A stretch of DNA of 64,000 nt from Dinoroseobacter sp965279125 (GTDB lineage Bacteria > Pseudomonadota > Alphaproteobacteria > Rhodobacterales > Rhodobacteraceae): NCBI GenBank assembly GCA_965279125.1, contig CBDIHL010000044.1, positions 310,001-374,000 of the forward strand. Reading direction: 5' to 3'. The translations under genes were made by a program, and so were the position numbers. The notes below the pieces were generated by a model, which saw nothing but the letters and a program-made list of their open reading frames with translations, was not told where the DNA came from and made no database searches. Position 1 is the first letter of the stretch. Each line of letters starts with the position of its first letter. Below are positions 33,898 through 42,059 of this stretch, in pieces.

Positions 33898-34187
33898 TCC
33901 TGTCACCAAAGCCGCCGAGGTGCTGGCCGAGCACCGCGAGAGCATCGACCGCCTTGATGCGATCCTCGTCTACACGCTGGGCGAGCGGTTCAAACACACC
34001 CAAGCGGTGGGCAAGCTCAAGGCCGAGCATGATCTGCCCCCCCTCGGATCCCGCACGAGAGGCCGCCCAAATTGCGCGCCTCGAAGACCTTGCAAACCGG
34101 GCCAATCTTGACCCGGAATTTGCCAAGAATTTCCTGAACTTCATCATTCAGGAAGTGATACAACACCACAAGAAACATCAAGAATAA
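33890..34187 (+). CDS. chorismate mutase, AroQ type (frameshift in a C7 run)
   Basis: About 98 residues after correction. The first frame, from a TTG start at 33890, reads EVLAEHRESIDRLDAILVYTLGERFKHTQAVGKLKAEHDLPP; the second continues DPAREAAQIARLEDLANRANLDPEFAKNFL. Deleting one C from the seven at 34037-34043 joins them. The three-helix pattern (R-x3-D-x2-D, then GERF, K, and a third helix) is AroQ chorismate mutase, which converts chorismate to prephenate for Phe and Tyr. A GGAGG lies nine bases before the TTG. Location just before rpsP is typical for Rhodobacterales. Confidence 0.83.
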
Positions 34188-34229
34188 CAGGCAGATACGC
34201 CTGTCACGCCATCCAAAGGAGATTACACC

Positions 34230-34607
34230 ATGGCTATGAAAATTCGTCTCGCCCGCGGCGGTTCCAAAAAGCGCCCCTTCTACCGCATCGTCGCCACCGA
34301 CAGCCGTATGCCCCGCGACGGCCGCTTCATCGAGAAGCTCGGCACCTATAACCCACTGCTGCCAAAAGACAGCGAAGAGCGCGTAAAGATGAATGTCGAG
34401 CGCGTTCAGTACTGGCTCGGCCAAGGCGCACAGCCCACCGACCGTGTATCCCGCTTCCTGGAAGCCGCTGATCTTGTTGCGAAAAAAGAGCGCAACAACC
34501 CCAAGAAAGCCGTCCCAGGCAAGAAGGCCACCGAGCGCGCAGAAGAGAAGGCCGCGAAAGCTGCTGCTGCGTCTGAGGCGCCCGCAGAAGAAGCCGCAGA
34601 GGCATAA
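34230..34607 (+). CDS. rpsP: 30S ribosomal protein S16
   Basis: A 125-residue protein with the S16 core MKIRLARGGSKKRPFYRIV and DGRFIEKLGTYNPL, followed by an Ala/Lys/Glu-rich C-terminal tail common in alphaproteobacteria. AAAGGAG precedes the ATG with good spacing. It opens the rpsP-rimM-(sulfotransferase)-trmD ribosome-maturation segment. Confidence 0.97.
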   Translation: MAMKIRLARGGSKKRPFYRIVATDSRMPRDGRFIEKLGTYNPLLPKDSEERVKMNVERVQYWLGQGAQPTDRVSRFLEAADLVAKKERNNPKKAVPGKKATERAEEKAAKAAAASEAPAEEAAEA

Positions 34608-34672
34608 ATTTGACGCGATCCGTCCAAGTATGACGGATCTTATATGTCTTATATGACAAGGAGATGGCCCAG

Positions 34673-35191
34673 ATGAGTAACGAGAACAAAGAAGATCTCG
34701 TCTGCGTCGGGGCCATCGCCGGATCGTTTGGCGTGAAGGGTGAGGTGCGGCTGAAAAGCTTCTGCGCCGAGCCTGCCGCGATCAGCATTTACGCGCCCCT
34801 GACCGACGAGACGGGGCGCTCGTATGACGTTGATATCAAACGCACAATCAAGAATGGATTGGCTGCGCGCCTGTCTGGTGTACCCTCCAAGGAGGCAGCC
34901 GATGCGCTGCGTGGCACCAAGCTCTACGCTCCGCGCGACCGCTTGCCCGCGCTGGACGAGGACGAGTTTTACTACACCGATCTGGTGGGCCTTGCGGTGC
35001 TCGACGCCGGCGGGACCAAGCTGGGATCTGTGAAGGCAGTGCTGAACCACGGCGCGGGCGACCTGCTGGAGGTGAACTCCGGCGTCGGTGTTGTGCTCTT
35101 GCCATTTACGCGCGATGCGGTGCCGACGGTTGATCTGGCCGGACGGCGCATCATCGTGGATCCCCCCGAGGGAACGTTCGGCGATGACTGA
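34673..35191 (+). CDS. rimM: 16S rRNA processing protein RimM
   Basis: A 172-residue maturation factor that binds S19 during 30S assembly. VCVGAIAGSFGVKGEVRLKSF near the N-terminus is the RimM signature; the C-terminal PRC-barrel half contains DEDEFYYTDLVGL and VLLPFTRDAVPTVDL. ATG at 34673 is chosen because the AGGAG is nine bases upstream; the ATG at 34664 overlaps that site. The stop overlaps the next gene by eight bases. Confidence 0.95.
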   Translation: MSNENKEDLVCVGAIAGSFGVKGEVRLKSFCAEPAAISIYAPLTDETGRSYDVDIKRTIKNGLAARLSGVPSKEAADALRGTKLYAPRDRLPALDEDEFYYTDLVGLAVLDAGGTKLGSVKAVLNHGAGDLLEVNSGVGVVLLPFTRDAVPTVDLAGRRIIVDPPEGTFGDD

Positions 35192-36014
35192 ACAACGGCC
35201 CCAACGCGTTTTGGTGCATTCCGGTTTTCACAAGACCGGAACCTCCAGCTTGCAGGGGTTCTTGGATCGCCATTCCGAGGCACTCTCCCCATATTTTTAT
35301 GGCTTTGGCCGCTACAAAGCCCCCCAGATTGACGAGACCGCAAAGGCCTTCGCCCAGCGCAGATTTCCGTGGCGGTTGCTGGCGTTTCGCTCTGCAGTGC
35401 GCGCCTACTTGTCGGGCGCCCCGAAGGACCGCAACATCGTGATGTCGATCGAGGCGCTCTCGGGTCTGATGCCCGGCCACCGCGCTTTGGGCGGGCGGGA
35501 AGCGGGCAGTTACGTGCCCACGGCGATCCCGATGGCGAAGGTCTTGATCGACGAGATCAAGCGCGCCTTTGGGGCGGACACGGATGTGGTGTTCCTGCTG
35601 ACCACGCGCCAGAAGGACGACTGGCTGCGCAGTGTGCATGGGCATCTCTTGCGCTCTATCCGTATGACCGACGACCTTGAGACGTTTCGGGCGCGCTTCG
35701 CCGATCTGCCGGATCTGGCCACACAGGCGGACGCGATTGCCGGTGCCCTTGGTGGGGTGCGCGTGAAACAGGCCGCCCTCGAAGACTATACCTTGGCGCG
35801 CACCGGCCCTGCCCGCGCCGTGCTGGATCTGATGGATGTGCCGCGCGAGATGCGTAAATCCCTGCCGCCCCTGCCCCGCGCCAATGTCGGGCAATCCGTT
35901 GATCTGAGGGCAACATTTCTGCGCCTGAACCGCGAGATCGGCAATAAGGCCGAGCTGAAAGCGCGCAAGGAAGGTCTGCTGCACGCCCATGCCGGGGAGA
36001 TGGCCCATGTCTGA
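35184..36014 (+). CDS. sulfotransferase-like protein embedded between rimM and trmD
   Basis: A 276-residue protein. VLVHSGFHKTGTSSLQGFL at residues about 9-27 is a 5' phosphosulfate (P-loop-like) motif as in bacterial sulfotransferases; DVVFLLTTRQKDDWLRSVHGHLLRS near residues 132-156 occupies the position of the 3' phosphate motif but is atypical. The target is unknown. It overlaps rimM upstream and trmD downstream by eight bases each, so it is translationally coupled within a ribosome-maturation operon. Confidence 0.72.
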   Translation: MTEQRPQRVLVHSGFHKTGTSSLQGFLDRHSEALSPYFYGFGRYKAPQIDETAKAFAQRRFPWRLLAFRSAVRAYLSGAPKDRNIVMSIEALSGLMPGHRALGGREAGSYVPTAIPMAKVLIDEIKRAFGADTDVVFLLTTRQKDDWLRSVHGHLLRSIRMTDDLETFRARFADLPDLATQADAIAGALGGVRVKQAALEDYTLARTGPARAVLDLMDVPREMRKSLPPLPRANVGQSVDLRATFLRLNREIGNKAELKARKEGLLHAHAGEMAHV

Positions 36015-36840
36015 TGACAGTCCCGTGCGGCGCCCCTTGCCGACCAAATCGCACGGACGCCTCAGCATCGGGGCCAGCCTGAAACCGCGCGAGTTGATGA
36101 CGGATCGACCGCAGCTCAAGCATTCCTGGACCGCGAAGATCGTGACGCTTTTCCCGGACGCCTTCCCCGGCGTGCTGGGCGAAAGCCTGACCGGAAAGGC
36201 GCTGGAGCAGGGCTTGTGGCGGCTAGAGCCGATTGACCTGCGCGCCTTCGGCAAGGGCAAGCACCGCGATGTCGATGACACACCTGCGGGCGGAGGCGCT
36301 GGCATGGTGATCCGCGCCGATGTGCTGGGCGAGGCACTGGAGACAGCGCTGCCGAAGGATCGTACACGCTGGCCTGTGGTGTATCTGTCCCCGCGTGGTG
36401 CGCCGTTTACCCAAGCCAAAGCAAAGGCTTGGGCGGAAGGCGACGGGATCACAATGATCTGCGGACGGTTCGAGGGGATCGACCAGCGCGTGCTCGACCA
36501 CTACGAGATCGTGGAGGTCAGCTTGGGCGATTTCGTCCTCACCGGGGGTGAGATTGCAGCCCAGGCGATGCTGGATGCGACGGTGCGGCTGCGGCCTGAG
36601 GTTCTCGGGAATGCGGCCTCGACGGAGGAGGAGAGCTTTTCCAGCGGTCTGTTGGAGCACCCGCAATACACCCGGCCTGCGGAGTGGAAAGAGCGTACGA
36701 TCCCCGAGGTTCTGACCTCCGGCCACCACGGCAAGATCGCAGCTTGGCGACAAGAGGAGGGCGAGGCGTTGACCAAGGCCCGCCGCCCGGATCTGTGGGA
36801 TGCGTATGTGTCAGCAAAAGAAGGGCGAAAGCCCTCTTGA
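36007..36840 (+). CDS. trmD: tRNA (guanine-N1)-methyltransferase TrmD
   Basis: A 277-residue SPOUT methyltransferase making m1G37 in tRNA. WTAKIVTLFPDAFPG begins the core after a non-conserved 38-residue N-terminal extension. PAGGGAGMVIRADVL, CGRFEGIDQRVL and VSLGDFVLTGGEIAAQAM form the knotted SAM site, and PQYTRPAEWKERTIPEVLTSGHH is the C-terminal domain. Start at 36007 overlaps the sulfotransferase stop; the core alone could begin at an ATG near 36097. A terminator lies 37 bases after the stop. Confidence 0.95.
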   Translation: MSDDSPVRRPLPTKSHGRLSIGASLKPRELMTDRPQLKHSWTAKIVTLFPDAFPGVLGESLTGKALEQGLWRLEPIDLRAFGKGKHRDVDDTPAGGGAGMVIRADVLGEALETALPKDRTRWPVVYLSPRGAPFTQAKAKAWAEGDGITMICGRFEGIDQRVLDHYEIVEVSLGDFVLTGGEIAAQAMLDATVRLRPEVLGNAASTEEESFSSGLLEHPQYTRPAEWKERTIPEVLTSGHHGKIAAWRQEEGEALTKARRPDLWDAYVSAKEGRKPS

Positions 36841-36876
36841 TCGCCTCCGCCAGCCAGCCTATACACCGCTCAGCTA

Positions 36877-36908
36877 AGGGGGAGTCGCACGTCGTGCGGC
36901 CCTTTTTG
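36877..36908 (+). terminator. terminator after trmD
   Basis: GTCGCAC-GTC-GTGCGGC stem flanked by AAGGG and CCCTTTTTG, giving a long hairpin followed by a T5 run. It separates the ffh-trmD transcript from rplS-rpmE. Confidence 0.75.
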
Positions 36909-36946
36909 TTTGGCAAATGTGAATTTGGGTTCTTTCCCCGGCGGCT

Positions 36947-37019
36947 TGCTGCATCACACCCGCCAACTGGCTGACGAAGAGAGAACAAAGACGCCCTAAT
37001 CTCTGGCGGGCTTGCAGCA
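36947..37019 (+). promoter_or_regulatory. structured 5' leader of rplS
   Basis: A long-range stem: TGCTGCA (36947-36953) with TGCAGCA (37013-37019), and CCCGCCA (36959-36965) with TGGCGGG (37004-37010), enclosing a 38-base loop. It lies in the 266-base gap between trmD and rplS, downstream of the terminator, and could be an r-protein autoregulatory leader. Confidence 0.4.
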
Positions 37020-37106
37020 TATGCGGCAGGGACCCGGTGAAAGACGCAGAGCTCTGAGAGATGTCATCATCCGCGGACAAAACCGCGCTAGATAAAGGAA
37101 GACGCG

Positions 37107-37481
37107 ATGAACCTTATCGCCCAGCTAGAGGCCGAGCAAATCGCCGCCCTCGGCAAAGACATCCCAGATTTCAAAGCCGGTGACACCGTGCGCGTTGGTT
37201 ACAAAGTGACCGAAGGCACCCGCTCCCGTGTGCAGAACTACGAAGGTGTGTGCATTGCGCGCCAAGGTGGCGCGAGCATCTCCGCCAGCTTCACCGTGCG
37301 TAAGATCAGCTTCGGCGAAGGTGTGGAGCGTGTGTTCCCGCTGCACTCCACCAATATCGACAGCATCACCGTCGTGCGTCGTGGCCGTGTGCGCCGCGCC
37401 AAGCTTTACTACCTGCGCGCCCGTCGCGGGAAATCCGCACGTATCGCAGAAGACACCACATACAAGCCGAAGAAGGGCTGA
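37107..37481 (+). CDS. rplS: 50S ribosomal protein L19
   Basis: A 124-residue ribosomal protein at the 30S-50S interface. FKAGDTVRVGYKVTEGTRSRVQNYEGVCIARQ and the C-terminal VVRRGRVRRAKLYYLR block are diagnostic. AAAGGAAG precedes the ATG. It is followed after five bases by rpmE and preceded by a structured leader. Confidence 0.97.
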   Translation: MNLIAQLEAEQIAALGKDIPDFKAGDTVRVGYKVTEGTRSRVQNYEGVCIARQGGASISASFTVRKISFGEGVERVFPLHSTNIDSITVVRRGRVRRAKLYYLRARRGKSARIAEDTTYKPKKG

Positions 37482-37486
37482 TCGCT

Positions 37487-37708
37487 ATGAAAGCAGATAC
37501 ACATCCCGAATATCACATCATCAACGTAAAGATGACGGACGGCACCATCCACCAGATGAAATCCACCTGGGGGGCCGAGGGCGATCAACTGGCTTTGGAT
37601 ATTGATCCAACCGTTCACCCAGCCTGGACCGGCGGCAACTCGCGCCTGCTGGACACTGGCGGTCGCGTATCCAAGTTCAAGAACAAGTACGCAGGTTTGG
37701 GCTTCTAA
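37487..37708 (+). CDS. rpmE: 50S ribosomal protein L31
   Basis: A 73-residue protein with the alphaproteobacterial L31 form: HPEYHIINVKMTDGT, DIDPTVHPAWTGG and GRVSKFKNKYAGLGF. The zinc-binding cysteines of the C+ type are absent, as usual in this class. It is co-transcribed with rplS and ends at a strong terminator. Confidence 0.95.
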   Translation: MKADTHPEYHIINVKMTDGTIHQMKSTWGAEGDQLALDIDPTVHPAWTGGNSRLLDTGGRVSKFKNKYAGLGF

Positions 37709-37733
37709 GCGCCTTTTCTTCGTATGCGATTTT

Positions 37734-37764
37734 AACGCCGCTCCTGTCTGGGGGCGGCGTTTTT
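37734..37764 (+). terminator. terminator after rpmE
   Basis: Eleven-base stem (37734-37744 with 37751-37761, one G-T pair), six-base loop, then a T-run. Classic intrinsic terminator. Confidence 0.85.
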
Positions 37765-37823
37765 CGTTTGGGTCTTGGGCAGGGGCGGTTAGGCTGGTGG
37801 TATCGTTCAGGGAAGGGTCTTTG

Positions 37824-38843
37824 ATGTTACGCACCGCTCGATCTGCCGCGCTGCTTTTGCTTGCAGGCGCGCCCGCGCTGGCTGACCCGTTGGAAAACGC
37901 GCTGGCCGAGCTGATGGCCGAGGCGCGCGATGGTAGCAGCGCATCGAGCATTGTGTTTCTGGCTTCCGACGCACACGAGCGGATCATTTTGGTCAATGGC
38001 GACGGGACGGTGGACACACGGTTCTACCTCGCCTCCGTCGGCAAAACGATGGTGGCCGCCGCCGTTCTGAACGCGGTGCAGGACGGCGCGCTTGATCTGG
38101 ATGCGCCCTTGGGCGATCTGGTCGCTGGCTTGCCTTTGGCGGACCTTGCCCGGACCCGCAGCTTGCGCGATCTGCTGACCCATACGAGCGGGCTGCCCGA
38201 CTACCTCGGCGACGCCTTTTTCGACGACCTACTGGACCGCCCAACCCACAGGTGGAGCGCGCGCGAGGCGCTTGGCTATGCGGACGCGGACGGCGCGCGC
38301 CCGAAGGACAGTCGGTTTGAGTATTCCAACACCAACTACGTTCTGCTGGGCGCGGTGCTTGAGGGCCTTGATGGATCACTTGGCGCGTCCCTCGGTAAGC
38401 GCGTTTTCGAGCCTGCGAAGATGACGGCAAGCCGTGTCGGTGCGAGCCCTGCGCCGGGTATCGCACGGGGCTTTGATACCGATGGCAGTGATGTCAGCGC
38501 GTTCCTTTTGAACAGTGTGCTCGGTGACGGGCCGGTGATTGCCAACGCGCCCGATCTGGAGCGTTTTGTGCGGGTCTTGATGGACAGCGACCGGATCATC
38601 GGCCGGCAAATGCGCGCGGATATGATGCGCGAAGGGCAAAGCGGGTCGGGCTATGGGCTTGGCATCGGTGTGGACGAGGATGATTGGGGCGTCTGGTACG
38701 GCCATTCGGGCGGGTTCGTCGGTGCTGTGGCGGATTACCGTTACTACGCCGAGGACGGATCGGTGCTGATCGTGTTGACCAATGGCAACTTGGACACCGA
38801 CTGGTTCATGGACGCCGCCGCTGAGATTTGGTTCAACGAGTAG
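37824..38843 (+). CDS. secreted serine hydrolase, beta-lactamase class C fold
   Basis: A 339-residue periplasmic protein. A signal peptide (about residues 1-21, ending ALA) precedes the serine beta-lactamase/esterase domain. The catalytic S-x-x-K is SVGK in FYLASVGKTMVAA, the Y-x-N motif is YSN in FEYSNTNYVLLG, and HSGGFVG replaces the KTG box. LLTHTSGLPDYLG is typical of the EstB/AmpC-like group. It may act on esters or D-amino-acid peptides; substrate unknown. Confidence 0.87.
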   Translation: MLRTARSAALLLLAGAPALADPLENALAELMAEARDGSSASSIVFLASDAHERIILVNGDGTVDTRFYLASVGKTMVAAAVLNAVQDGALDLDAPLGDLVAGLPLADLARTRSLRDLLTHTSGLPDYLGDAFFDDLLDRPTHRWSAREALGYADADGARPKDSRFEYSNTNYVLLGAVLEGLDGSLGASLGKRVFEPAKMTASRVGASPAPGIARGFDTDGSDVSAFLLNSVLGDGPVIANAPDLERFVRVLMDSDRIIGRQMRADMMREGQSGSGYGLGIGVDEDDWGVWYGHSGGFVGAVADYRYYAEDGSVLIVLTNGNLDTDWFMDAAAEIWFNE

Positions 38844-38920
38844 TGCCAGGCCACTTCCCTCCGGCACAATCGCAACATATAGTGGTGACGGCGGAATTCT
38901 GGCGTCTAGGGGTGGTTTGA

Positions 38921-39730
38921 GTGGCACATATTATTGTCTTCGGAAACGAAAAAGGCGGCTCGGGCAAGTCCACCACCTGTATGCACGTGGCCACCGCATT
39001 GGCGCGGATGGGGCATAAGGTTGGCGCGCTCGATCTGGACCTGCGCCAGCGCAGCTTCGGGCGGTATCTCGAAAACCGCGCGGCGTACAAAGAAACAACG
39101 CGCCAGCGGCTGGAAAGCCCCAGCATGATCGATCTGCCCGAGATCGACGAGACGGCCCTTGCCCCCGGCGAAAACGTCTATGATCACCGCCTTTCCATGG
39201 CCATCGGCCAGCTTGAGGACACCAACGACTTCATCTGTATCGACTGCCCCGGCAGCCACACGCGGCTGAGCCAGGTTGCCCATTCGATGGCCGACACCCT
39301 TGTGACGCCTCTCAATGACAGCTTCGTCGATTTCGACCTTCTGGCGCGTATCGATCCGAAATCCGAGAAAGTGCTCGGCCCTTCGGTCTATGCCGAGATG
39401 GTCTGGAACGCGCGGCAGTTGCGTGCCCAAGCGGGGTTGCAGCCGCTCGATTGGATTGTCTTGCGCAACCGTCTGGGCACGCAGTTCATGCACAACAAGA
39501 AGAAGGTCGGCGACGCGCTGGAAGGTCTGTCCAAGCGCATCGGCTTTCGCGTCGCGCCCGGCTTTTCCGAGCGTGTAATCTTTCGCGAGCTGTTTCCGAG
39601 GGGTCTCACCCTGCTCGACCTGCGCGATATTGGCGTGGCAAACCTGAACCTCAGCAACATCGCCGCCCGCCAGGAAGTGCGCGATTTGATGAAGGAACTG
39701 AAACTTCCGGGCGTCAAAGTTACGATTTGA
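38921..39730 (+). CDS. mipZ: division-plane positioning ATPase MipZ
   Basis: A 269-residue ParA/MinD-type P-loop ATPase. FGNEKGGSGKSTTCMHVATAL at residues about 7-27 is the deviant Walker A; ALDLDLRQRSFGRYLENR and FICIDCPGSHTRLSQVAHS are the other signatures that distinguish MipZ from ParA. In Caulobacter and relatives MipZ binds ParB at the poles and inhibits FtsZ, setting division at midcell. The start is GTG at 38921 after GGTGG. It stands alone here. Confidence 0.93.
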   Translation: MAHIIVFGNEKGGSGKSTTCMHVATALARMGHKVGALDLDLRQRSFGRYLENRAAYKETTRQRLESPSMIDLPEIDETALAPGENVYDHRLSMAIGQLEDTNDFICIDCPGSHTRLSQVAHSMADTLVTPLNDSFVDFDLLARIDPKSEKVLGPSVYAEMVWNARQLRAQAGLQPLDWIVLRNRLGTQFMHNKKKVGDALEGLSKRIGFRVAPGFSERVIFRELFPRGLTLLDLRDIGVANLNLSNIAARQEVRDLMKELKLPGVKVTI

Positions 39731-39890
39731 CACAAAGACTGTAACAAACCGGGCGAAAGTTTCAGTATTTGCACCCGTTCTCTCGGTTACGTGACACCTG
39801 CATCAACCGGGCGTGAGCCCCCTCGCATCCAAGGGCATTTGTGGTGAGGTTAGCCTCAACACGAAACGCACCCCGAAGGATGATGGACCG

Positions 39891-40619
39891 ATGGCAATGA
39901 CAAACGACACCCCGACACGCAGCGGCCTGCCGAAGTGGATGCCCATCGCCGGCATCGCCGCCGGTGCTGGTGCTGCCGCTTACTTCTTCGGCGATACCCT
40001 GTCCTTTGAAGCGCTGGCCGAGAACCGCGAGGCGCTGCTGGAGTTTCGCGATAACAACTACTTGCTGACCGCGCTGGCCTATATCGCGATCTACGTGGCC
40101 ATTGTCGCCTTCTCGATCCCCGGAGCGACCATCGCCACGCTGGCAGGCGGCTTCATGTTTGGCCTGTTCGCAGGCACAGGGCTTACGGTTCTGGCGGCGA
40201 CAATCGGTGCCTCGCTGATCTTTCTGGCCGCCAAGTGGGGCTTCGGCGAAAGCCTGAGCGCGAAGATGGATGCCAGCGAGGGTGCGATCAAAACCTTCCG
40301 CGACGGGCTGCGCGAAAACGAGCTGAGCTACCTGTTCCTGATCCGCCTCGTCCCTGCCGTGCCGTTCTTCGTTGCTAACTTGCTGCCCGCGCTCGTCGGC
40401 GTTGGGCTTGGGAAATACGTCTTCACCACCTTCTTCGGCATCATGCCGGGCACTGCCGTCTATACATGGGTCGGCGCGGGTCTGGGCGAGGTGTTTGCCG
40501 CAGGCGAGACCCCGAACCTCGGCATCATCTTCGAGCCGCATATCCTCGGCCCGCTGCTGGGCCTCGGTGCCCTTGCCTTGATCCCCATCGTCATCAAATT
40601 CTTCCGCAAAGGGGCCTGA
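39891..40619 (+). CDS. TVP38/TMEM64 (DedA-like/VTT) membrane protein
   Basis: A 242-residue inner-membrane protein with about five helices. FSIPGATIATLAGGFMFGLFAGTG and LIRLVPAVPFFVANLLPALVGVGLGKYVFTTFFGIMPGT, read as two separated blocks, match the SNARE-associated/VTT domain implicated in lipid scrambling. It is followed three bases later by a flavoprotein reductase, an arrangement seen in many proteobacteria. ATG at 39891 is used; ATG at 39897 is an alternative. Confidence 0.87.
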   Translation: MAMTNDTPTRSGLPKWMPIAGIAAGAGAAAYFFGDTLSFEALAENREALLEFRDNNYLLTALAYIAIYVAIVAFSIPGATIATLAGGFMFGLFAGTGLTVLAATIGASLIFLAAKWGFGESLSAKMDASEGAIKTFRDGLRENELSYLFLIRLVPAVPFFVANLLPALVGVGLGKYVFTTFFGIMPGTAVYTWVGAGLGEVFAAGETPNLGIIFEPHILGPLLGLGALALIPIVIKFFRKGA

Positions 40620-40622
40620 GCC

Positions 40623-42035
40623 ATGAACCGGATCAAGACGGATATCCTCGTCATCGGTGGCGGCTCGGGCGGGCTTTCGATCTCGGCGGGTGCGGCACAG
40701 ATGGGCGCGAAGGTTGTGCTGCTGGAAGGCCACTTGATGGGCGGCGATTGCCTGAACTTCGGGTGTGTGCCCTCCAAAGCCTTGCTGGCGGCGGGCAAGC
40801 AAGCCGCTGCCATGCGCGGGGGCGAGAAATACGGTGTGTCCCCGGTCACGCCGGAGGTCAATTTCGGCACCGCCAAGGACCATGTGCGGAGCGTCATCGA
40901 CACGATTGCGCCGGTGGACAGCCAAGAGCGGTTTGAAGGCTTCGGCATCACTGTAATCCGCGAATTCGGCAAGTTCATCAGCCCCACCGAGGTGCAAGCG
41001 GGCGACACCATCATCACCGCGCGGCGCATCGTCATCGCGACCGGCTCGCATCCGTTTGTGCCGCCCATCCCCGGCGTTCAGGACGTGCCGCACTACACCA
41101 ACGAGACGATCTTTGATCTGCGCGAACAGCCCGAGCACCTGATCGTTATCGGGGGCGGCCCCATCGGGATGGAAATGGCGCAGGCACATCTGCGGCTCGG
41201 CTCGAAAGTGACCGTACTGGAAGGGGCCAAGGCGCTCGGCAAGGATGATCCGGAACTGGCGGCGATTGCGCTGGAGCGGTTGCGCGGCGAAGGCATCGAG
41301 ATCGTCGAGGGCGCGCTGGCCGAAAAGATCACCGGCCAAGCTGGCGACATCACGGTCCACACCAAAGATGGCAAATCCTACCAAGGTTCGCATCTGTTGA
41401 TGGCCGTGGGACGGACGCCGAATGTCAGCGGCCTCGATCTGGAAAAGGCGGGTGTCGACTATGATCGGGGCGGGCTGAAAGTGGATGCCTCTCTGCGCAC
41501 CACCAACAAGCGCGTTTACGGCGTGGGCGATGTGGCCTCCAAGCTGCAATTCACCCATGTGGCGGGCTATCACGCAGGCATCCTCGTGCGCCAATTGGTG
41601 CTGGGTCTGCCTGCCAAGGTGCGCGAGGATCACATCCCTTGGGCGACCTATACCGACCCCGAGATTGCGCAAGTTGGCCTGACCGAAGCGCAGGCGCGCG
41701 AGCAGCATGGCGATAAGCTGTTTGTGGCGCGCTACGAGTTTCACGAGAACGACCGACTGATTGCCGAGGGCAAAACCACCGGTCTGATCAAGGTGATGGT
41801 CGTGAAGGGCAGGCCCGTGGGCGCATCTATCGTGGGTGCGCAGGCAGGCGAGTTGATCACCGTCTGGGCCATGGCGATTGCCAACGGCCTGAAGATGAGT
41901 GCGATTGCCAACACGGTCATGCCCTATCCCACCGTCAGCGAGGTGAACAAACGCGCCGCAAGCGCCTACTTCACGCCGAAGCTCTTTGACTCCGTCTGGG
42001 TCAAGCGTATCGTGCGCCTCGTGCAGCGGTTCTAG
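40623..42035 (+). CDS. mercuric reductase-like FAD-dependent disulfide oxidoreductase
   Basis: A 470-residue class I pyridine nucleotide-disulfide oxidoreductase. FAD binding: VIGGGSGGLSISAGAAQMGA; redox pair in GGDCLNFGCVPSKALL; NAD(P) site VIGGGPIGMEMAQAHLRLG; second FAD motif in YGVGDVAS. At the C-terminus the usual HPT with catalytic His is YPTVSE, so the His-Glu pair is not evident and the dithiol chemistry may differ. There is no N-terminal heavy-metal domain or C-terminal Cys pair of MerA. It probably acts with the TVP38 protein; substrate unknown. Confidence 0.88.
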   Translation: MNRIKTDILVIGGGSGGLSISAGAAQMGAKVVLLEGHLMGGDCLNFGCVPSKALLAAGKQAAAMRGGEKYGVSPVTPEVNFGTAKDHVRSVIDTIAPVDSQERFEGFGITVIREFGKFISPTEVQAGDTIITARRIVIATGSHPFVPPIPGVQDVPHYTNETIFDLREQPEHLIVIGGGPIGMEMAQAHLRLGSKVTVLEGAKALGKDDPELAAIALERLRGEGIEIVEGALAEKITGQAGDITVHTKDGKSYQGSHLLMAVGRTPNVSGLDLEKAGVDYDRGGLKVDASLRTTNKRVYGVGDVASKLQFTHVAGYHAGILVRQLVLGLPAKVREDHIPWATYTDPEIAQVGLTEAQAREQHGDKLFVARYEFHENDRLIAEGKTTGLIKVMVVKGRPVGASIVGAQAGELITVWAMAIANGLKMSAIANTVMPYPTVSEVNKRAASAYFTPKLFDSVWVKRIVRLVQRF

Positions 42036-42059
42036 GCCGCCCGGTATTGCGGAGACAGC

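Noticed and set aside
39762..41744. 660-codon minus-strand open frame
   Set aside because: It is antisense to the TVP38 and flavoprotein genes, rich in His, Gln and Arg without domains, and follows from GC-biased third positions of the real genes.
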